NCBI GenBank assembly: GCA_016926135.1
Contig: JAFGPH010000120.1
Location: forward strand, 1-10,748
From: Deltaproteobacteria bacterium
GTDB lineage: Bacteria > Desulfobacterota > DSM-4660 > Desulfatiglandales > HGW-15
Length of the DNA: 10,748 nt
Direction: 5' to 3'
In this document: piece by piece, positions 6,533-10,748 of the stretch
Layout: each line of letters begins with the position of its first letter
Numbering within the stretch: position 1 is the first letter of the stretch
Position numbers and translations under genes: made by a program
Notes under the pieces: generated by a model
The model's input: the letters and a program-made list of their open reading frames with translations, nothing else
Database searches by the model: none
What the model was told of the DNA's origin: nothing

Positions 6533-6622
6533 TCGCGCTCGGTTCATGCTGTCGACTCGCAATGGTCGACTGCCGGCAACCTTGTTCGTTTGACGGCATC
6601 CCCGTTTCCGAGGCGCCACAGA

Positions 6623-7543
6623 ATGAAAAAACTTTTGACCGGTTTAGAGGTGAGTGCCGCATCCGTGAAGATGGCGCAGATCGTCAGGGATAGGCATGCA
6701 TGGAAACTGGCAAACTACGGGGAGGTTCCCTTCCCGGAGGAAACGCTCGATGTCTCGAACAAGGACATCAATGTCGTGAATCCGGAATCGTTCGTCAGGA
6801 CGGTGAGAGGCGCCTTGAAGCTTGGAGAAAGGCGGGTAAGTCGGATCGGCCTTGCCTTGCCCAACGAGATCCTCAAGATCTCCGTTTACAACTTCGATGA
6901 ACTGCCCAAGTCGAAGGCCAGGATACGCGACATGATCGTCTGGAAAGAAAAGGAAATGATGCCCTACCCATTGGACAAGTCCAGGATCGCGTACACGATT
7001 TTCGACCACAGTCCAGATGCCAAGAAAAGGGTGATTGCGGCCATATGCCTCAGAGACATCATTCTGGATTATGAGACCCATTTGAGGAGGATCAGGCTTT
7101 ATCCCGAGACCCTGATTCCCTCGGCCATAAGTCATCTGAACCTCTACCTGAATCAACTGCCAGCGACTGGGACTCACGGTTTTCTGGGGATCTTCGAAAC
7201 CTACTTTTCCTTCTTTGTCATCGAGGACGGCTATCCATCCTTCTACCGTGGCAAGCGCAGGCAATCTCACATCGTGCGGTTCCTTCAAGAGATCTCCCTG
7301 ACCACCCGGCTGTATTGCAGTGAAAACCCCGGCAAACAGATCGAGACGCTTTATCTGCAAAGCCAGGTGCCATTGCCCCAGGACTTTGAGAGGGACGTGG
7401 CCCAGGATTTCGATGGCGAAACCGCTGTGCTGGAGGAGGCCAGCCTCCTGGCCCCCGACCCCGCTCTTCAGGAGGGCGGCAAGGCCGTGGGCCTTGAAGC
7501 CTACGCCGCTGCGATCGGCGCAGCACAGAGCCTTGTGAGGTGA
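6623..7543 (+). CDS. pilM: PilM-like actin-fold cytoplasmic scaffold protein, diverged
   Basis: PilM proteins are cytoplasmic actin-like ATP-binding proteins that hold the N-terminal tail of PilN and link the ATPase to the inner-membrane complex. The ATG at 6623 gives 306 residues beginning MKKLLTGLEVSAASVK, aligned with the PilM start, with GAGG nine bases upstream. An earlier in-frame TTG at 6590 only adds a family-unlike tail. The EKEMMPYPLDK block (109-119) matches the PilM Y/F-P-L-D signature, and the end GLEAYAAAIGAAQ (290-302) matches the usual PilM C terminus. Odd points: the phosphate-1 motif GLDxGSS is GLEVSAA, the second phosphate loop (DIG) appears as IFE at 190-192, and the protein is some 40-50 residues short of the usual length, so nucleotide binding may be lost. 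It follows the ATPase by 90 bp and precedes pilN, as in pilus operons. Confidence 0.85.
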   Translation: MKKLLTGLEVSAASVKMAQIVRDRHAWKLANYGEVPFPEETLDVSNKDINVVNPESFVRTVRGALKLGERRVSRIGLALPNEILKISVYNFDELPKSKARIRDMIVWKEKEMMPYPLDKSRIAYTIFDHSPDAKKRVIAAICLRDIILDYETHLRRIRLYPETLIPSAISHLNLYLNQLPATGTHGFLGIFETYFSFFVIEDGYPSFYRGKRRQSHIVRFLQEISLTTRLYCSENPGKQIETLYLQSQVPLPQDFERDVAQDFDGETAVLEEASLLAPDPALQEGGKAVGLEAYAAAIGAAQSLVR

Positions 7544-7618
7544 ACGGCGCGCCTGAAGCCCCTTCGGTGGGTAGGGCCCAAGGGGGTGGCGGGTGTGCCC
7601 GATTGAGGACTGAACAAA

Positions 7619-8245
7619 ATGCGAAGAATCGAATTGAATCTTGCAACCTTTGAGTACCAGGACAAGCAGATCGCATACCCCATGCTGGCCGCCGCGGCCC
7701 TTCTCCTCTTGCTTCTGTCCCTTTACGGCCTGAAACTCTTCTCGGACTACCGCCAGCAGGTTCAGGAGTTCAGGGCGAGCTTCGCGCGGCTGGAGAAGAA
7801 ACAGTCGACACGCAAGAAGATCCAGAGGGTGGGCAGGGGTGCTGCGCCGAAGCAAGAGACCGAATCCTCGAAAGCCGCCGTCGAGCTCGTCAACCGGCTC
7901 ATCACCATGGACGTGTTTCCCTGGGGCCGCCTGCTGGACGAACTCGAAGATCTCACGCCTCCGGGGATCACTGTTCAGTCCTTCTCCTCGGGCACAGATG
8001 AAAAAAAGATCAGGATCGAAGGGAAGGCCTCTTCCATGAATGAGATCACGCAGTTCCTGAAGGGCCTGGACGGATCAAAGCTCTACAGGGATACGGTGCT
8101 CTCCAATGTGAGCGTCGGGAAGGTGGAGGGCGAAAAGGACAAGCGAGGCATTGAGCTGCCCATCCATTTTGAGATCACCATTTCGTCCGCCAGGGAGGAG
8201 CTTCTTTCCCCAGAGGGCCGCGTTCTTCCGGGAGTCGGTTCATGA
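7619..8245 (+). CDS. pilN: PilN-like bitopic inner-membrane protein
   Basis: PilN anchors PilM by a short cytoplasmic tail and pairs with PilO in the periplasm. This 208-residue protein has that architecture: a tail with the conserved IELNLA motif (4-9; INL-type PilM-binding motif), one membrane helix at about 22-41, a coiled-coil stretch at about 43-65, and a periplasmic domain from about 90 to 195 with the beta-alpha pattern of PilN (PPGITVQSFSS, KIRIEGKA). GAGGA lies nine bases before the ATG. A 75-bp gap separates it from pilM, while it overlaps the next gene by four bases (ATGA), which implies translational coupling. The last 15 residues have no recognised role. Confidence 0.87.
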   Translation: MRRIELNLATFEYQDKQIAYPMLAAAALLLLLLSLYGLKLFSDYRQQVQEFRASFARLEKKQSTRKKIQRVGRGAAPKQETESSKAAVELVNRLITMDVFPWGRLLDELEDLTPPGITVQSFSSGTDEKKIRIEGKASSMNEITQFLKGLDGSKLYRDTVLSNVSVGKVEGEKDKRGIELPIHFEITISSAREELLSPEGRVLPGVGS

Positions 8246-8856
8246 ACGTCGATCGTGTCCTTCGCGCCATCCATTTCAACCGCCTTCGCTTCCTGGCGGC
8301 AGGCTGTATCCTTGCCGTGCTGATCCTCGGGATTGTGCTGATCAGAAACGCGGAACGGAACACCCTGGCGGAACTTCATGCCCTCTACGATGCCGAGAGA
8401 AAATCCCGCATGCCCGACAGAAGGGGCGCATCCACGGCCCGATCCCTCCAGACACAGGAGGACATTCGGCGCTTCCTGGACTCGTTGCCCGAAAGACTGA
8501 CGTTCCCGGAGACAACGGTTGAGATCTTCCAGGCGCTGCAGAGGCGAGGTCTCCCCACGATCAGCATGACCTACAGGCCGGAAAGTATCCCTCTCAAGGG
8601 TCTGACAAAGTACAGTACCAGCTTTACCGTGAACGGACCCTACGCCGCTCTCAAGGGCTTCCTGGCGGATATCCAGAACTCGAAAAATCTCTTCTGCATC
8701 GAGGGGATCACCCTCACCAACCAGTCCAAGGGGGAAGAGCTGGTGAGCCTGAACATAAGATTGGCATTTTATCTCCGGCAGACGATGCAGGCGGGTACCC
8801 CGAACCGGGTGGACCCGGAGATCCCCGGCGCCGAATCTGCCGGCGATTCGAGTTGA
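8242..8856 (+). CDS. pilO: PilO-like bitopic inner-membrane protein
   Basis: PilO dimerises with PilN and helps dock the PilP/GspC-type protein. The 204-residue product has a short cytoplasmic N terminus, one membrane helix at about 15-35 (FLAAGCILAVLILGIVLI), a helical linker at about 38-85, and a periplasmic ferredoxin-like domain at about 90-180 (FPETTVEIFQALQRRG, then YSTSFTVNGPYAALKGFL, the typical PilO beta-strand and helix pattern). The start overlaps the pilN stop as ATGA. A GspM role is a close alternative, since the folds are related; the PilM and PilN neighbours favour PilO. Confidence 0.83.
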   Translation: MNVDRVLRAIHFNRLRFLAAGCILAVLILGIVLIRNAERNTLAELHALYDAERKSRMPDRRGASTARSLQTQEDIRRFLDSLPERLTFPETTVEIFQALQRRGLPTISMTYRPESIPLKGLTKYSTSFTVNGPYAALKGFLADIQNSKNLFCIEGITLTNQSKGEELVSLNIRLAFYLRQTMQAGTPNRVDPEIPGAESAGDSS

Positions 8857-8858
8857 GC

Positions 8859-9464
8859 ATGGCGGAACGGATTGGCATCAGCGCTTTGGGCAGGAACAGG
8901 AAAAAGGCCGTACTGGCGGTATGCCTGTGCCTGTTTGCCGCGTCCCTGACCTATCGGATCATGAATCCCTACCGGCAGGAACGGGTCACCCAACTGACCT
9001 ACACGGGCAGACCGGCGCAGCCACCCCTCGGGCCAGGGAAATCACCCAAATCGTCCGGAGCGCAGGTGCAGCGGGATGTGCTCATGGACCTCTACCTGAA
9101 TCCGCCGAAACATTCGGAAACGGTCCGGAAGAACATCTTCTTTCGTCGCAAAGCGGCCCCGCCGCCATCCAAGAAGGTCCTGCCCGCCGAAACAAAGGTG
9201 AGCGCCCCCGCGCAACAGCCAACGCCGGGTATGAACAGGCGCCTTCAGGTGCAGGAGGAACTGAGCCGCTTCGCCTCTTTCGGCTATATGCAGCAAGAGA
9301 AACAGAAGATCCTTTTCCTGGAGAGGGGAAAGGACATCCTTGTGATCAGAGAAGGGGACAAGATTGACGGGAAATACCTGGTCAAAAGCATCACCGAGAA
9401 AGTCCTGGTCATTAAAACTGACGACCTGGACGAGGAAATCCGTATAGAGCTGGGCCAGTTCTGA
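8859..9464 (+). CDS. GspC/PilP-like periplasmic clamp protein with membrane anchor
   Basis: This protein should connect the inner-membrane complex with the periplasmic N domains of the secretin. It has 201 residues from the ATG at 8859. A basic N terminus precedes one membrane helix at about 16-33 (KAVLAVCLCLFAASLTYR). A proline-rich linker (about 50-125) is interrupted by RKNIFFRR (90-97), which resembles the conserved segment before the GspC homology region. A C-terminal beta domain (about 137-201; FGYMQQEKQKILFL, IREGDKIDGKYLV, the usual G-D plus K-V pattern) follows. There is no lipobox, so the topology is that of GspC, not of lipoprotein PilP. An in-frame TTG at 8853 overlaps the pilO stop (TTGA) and is an alternative start adding two residues. 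The ribosome-binding site is weak, so coupling to pilO is likely. Confidence 0.78.
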   Translation: MAERIGISALGRNRKKAVLAVCLCLFAASLTYRIMNPYRQERVTQLTYTGRPAQPPLGPGKSPKSSGAQVQRDVLMDLYLNPPKHSETVRKNIFFRRKAAPPPSKKVLPAETKVSAPAQQPTPGMNRRLQVQEELSRFASFGYMQQEKQKILFLERGKDILVIREGDKIDGKYLVKSITEKVLVIKTDDLDEEIRIELGQF

Positions 9465-9528
9465 ACCGGTCGTCTGCACCCGGTGCCGTCCTGTTCCCTG
9501 GAGCTTACTCTTGTATGGAGCAACAACC

Positions 9529-10748
9529 ATGAAAACCCTGCCTTTTTCCAGAATGAGCGTTTTCCTTGCTTCCATCCTCCCTCTCGGGCTTTTGATCCTG
9601 GGCGGCTGCTCGTCGAAGTATCTAAGCGACGGCCAGATGTATGCCGCCCGGGGAGAGTGGGACAAGAGTGTCCAGGCCTATCAGGCCGCCGTCCACGAAA
9701 ACCCTCACGATCAAGAGGTGAAGATCGGCCTCATGCGGGCCAGGGGCAATGCTTCCCTCTTCCACCAGCGCATCGGAGAGAGCCTGCTTGCCGCCAATCG
9801 CTTTGAGGAAGCCATGACGGAGTTTCAGGTGAGCATAGCGCTGGATCCTTCCAACGTGAAGGCCGAGTCCTTGATTGAGAAGACCCGGGCCATGAGGGAG
9901 TCCGACTATCAGCTGAGAAGGGGTGAGAACCTCCTCAAGGCCGGCAATTATGCCCAGGCCAAGGAGGCCCTGCAGACGGCGCTGAAGCTCAGCCCGGCAA
10001 ACAAGAAGGCCCAGGAGGCCATGGACCGATTTCGAGTGAAGGAACGCACCCCCCCCCACTTCCGCCTCAAGGTCGACAACAAGGCCCCCGTTTCCCTCAA
10101 ATTCAAGAACACACCCATCCTCAACGTCTTTGAGGTGCTGACCCGGATCACGGGCGTCAATTTTCTCTTTGACAAGGATGTGCAGGAGACGAAGGTGACC
10201 ATTTTCGTGGCGGACGTCTCCTTCGACGAGTTTCTGGATGTCTTTCTGCGGACAAATAAGCTGGCTGCAAAGACGATCAACGACAAGACCCTCATCATCT
10301 ATCCGGACTCCCCGCAGAAGGCCAAGGAGTATCAGGATCTTCAGATCCGCACCTTTTATCTCGCCCACATCGACGTGAAAAAGGCCGTTGCCCTACTCTC
10401 CAAGGTCCTCAAGAACAAGGATATCACGCCCAATGAGACCTTGAACGCGGTGGTCATCCGGGCGCCCCGAGAAACGGTGGAGATCGCCGCCCGGATGATC
10501 GAGGCCAACGACAGGCCCCCTGCCGAATTGATGCTCAATGTGGAAATCCTGGAGGTCAGCCGCACCAAAGAGATGAACTTGGGCGTGGAGTTTTCCTCCA
10601 ATGCCATCAAGGTCGGCTTGGGGGAGGGTATCTTTGGTTATTTCAATCCCGATCCCAAAAGCGAAGGCTACCCCGCGGTGGGAGGAATGTCCTTGAGGGC
10701 CCTGGACACGGTGTCCAGCCAGAACATGATCCTGGCCCTTCCCACGGC
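9529..10748 (+). CDS. gspD: TPR-containing secretin lipoprotein, GspD/PilQ family (3' end outside window)
   Basis: This would be the outer-membrane pore of the machine. The visible 406 residues are the N-terminal half. A lipoprotein signal peptide ends in LILGGC, with Cys27 lipidated and Ser at +2, favouring outer-membrane sorting. Three TPR-like repeats follow (about 33-66, 83-118, 125-160; for example ARGEWDKSVQAYQAAVHENP). After a short linker comes the N0/STN-type domain (about 182-252, SLKFKNTPILNVFEVLTRITG) and an N1-like domain (about 259-330, IRTFYLAHIDVKKAVALL, LNAVVIRAPRETV). The secretin domain begins with LMLNVEILEVSRTKEMNLG. GGAG lies eight bases before the ATG at 9529, and the frame stays open to the edge. 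Ordinary GspD and PilQ lack TPRs; the TPR-fused form is known from Geobacter-like clusters. A C9 run occurs at residues 174-176. Confidence 0.92.
   Translation, partial: MKTLPFSRMSVFLASILPLGLLILGGCSSKYLSDGQMYAARGEWDKSVQAYQAAVHENPHDQEVKIGLMRARGNASLFHQRIGESLLAANRFEEAMTEFQVSIALDPSNVKAESLIEKTRAMRESDYQLRRGENLLKAGNYAQAKEALQTALKLSPANKKAQEAMDRFRVKERTPPHFRLKVDNKAPVSLKFKNTPILNVFEVLTRITGVNFLFDKDVQETKVTIFVADVSFDEFLDVFLRTNKLAAKTINDKTLIIYPDSPQKAKEYQDLQIRTFYLAHIDVKKAVALLSKVLKNKDITPNETLNAVVIRAPRETVEIAARMIEANDRPPAELMLNVEILEVSRTKEMNLGVEFSSNAIKVGLGEGIFGYFNPDPKSEGYPAVGGMSLRALDTVSSQNMILALPT
10049..10057 (+). repeat. C9 homopolymer inside the secretin gene
   Basis: Nine consecutive C bases lie in the linker between the TPR region and the secretin N0 domain, encoding part of Thr-Pro-Pro-His. 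At this length slippage in replication or transcription is possible, and a one-base change would close the frame before the pore domain. Confidence 0.8.

Noticed and set aside
6551..6570. Two GTCGAC hexamers spaced by 8 bp between gspE and pilM, considered as an operator or hairpin
   Set aside because: The arms are only six self-complementary bases and symmetry ends at their edges; chance is sufficient in this composition.
6644..7855. 403-codon open frame on the minus strand across pilM and pilN
   Set aside because: It spans two well-supported plus-strand genes and the gap between them, and shows no recognisable protein features.

Overview
The window looks like a chromosomal segment of a Gram-negative, moderately GC-rich bacterium, most likely of the deltaproteobacterial / Desulfobacterota type. 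The clues are a secretin fused to a TPR-containing lipoprotein, a hybrid type II secretion / type IV pilus assembly operon, and short 9-bp intergenic tandem repeats that recur in such genomes. No tRNA, rRNA, CRISPR array or insertion sequence was seen.

Layout. (1) 1-2081, minus strand: two surface-polysaccharide genes. These are the 5' part of a UDP-glucuronate 4-epimerase-like gene (1-608, running off the left edge) and a GT2 glycosyltransferase with a GtrA-like membrane domain (891-2081). The glycosyltransferase's last 24 codons are made of 9-bp tandem repeats. Between them lies a 45-codon plus-strand ORF that looks like a remnant. (2) 2082-2471: divergent intergenic region with a sigma-70-like promoter for a CRP-like cyclic-nucleotide-binding protein (2472-3068). 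(3) 3069-3580: a 512-bp regulatory region. It holds an AT-rich block, two perfect palindromes, a strong sigma-70-like promoter and a roughly 170-nt leader in which inverted repeats could form mutually exclusive structures. (4) 3581 to the right edge, plus strand: seven consecutive genes, GspF/PilC-like platform protein, GspE/PilB-like ATPase, PilM-, PilN- and PilO-like proteins, a GspC/PilP-like clamp protein, and a TPR-secretin lipoprotein that is open at the window end.

How the genes work together. The seven-gene operon encodes almost a whole envelope-spanning pseudopilus machine. A cytoplasmic ATPase drives an inner-membrane platform protein, a PilM-N-O scaffold and a single-pass GspC/PilP-like protein bridge the periplasm, and a secretin forms the outer-membrane pore. 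It lacks GspL and GspM and uses PilM/N/O instead, while the clamp protein is membrane-anchored like GspC rather than lipidated like PilP. This layout resembles the Geobacter Oxp/Pul-type secretion cluster, as recalled from memory and not searched. Pseudopilins and a prepilin peptidase are not in view; the pseudopilins would be expected just downstream.

The most notable points are an intact MshEN-type c-di-GMP-binding motif pair at the ATPase N terminus (exact 24-5-24 spacing), the switch-like leader RNA, the start of the platform gene (a TTG at 3581; the upstream TTG that would extend it is the promoter -35 box), a degenerate PilM nucleotide site, and a C9 homopolymer inside the secretin gene.
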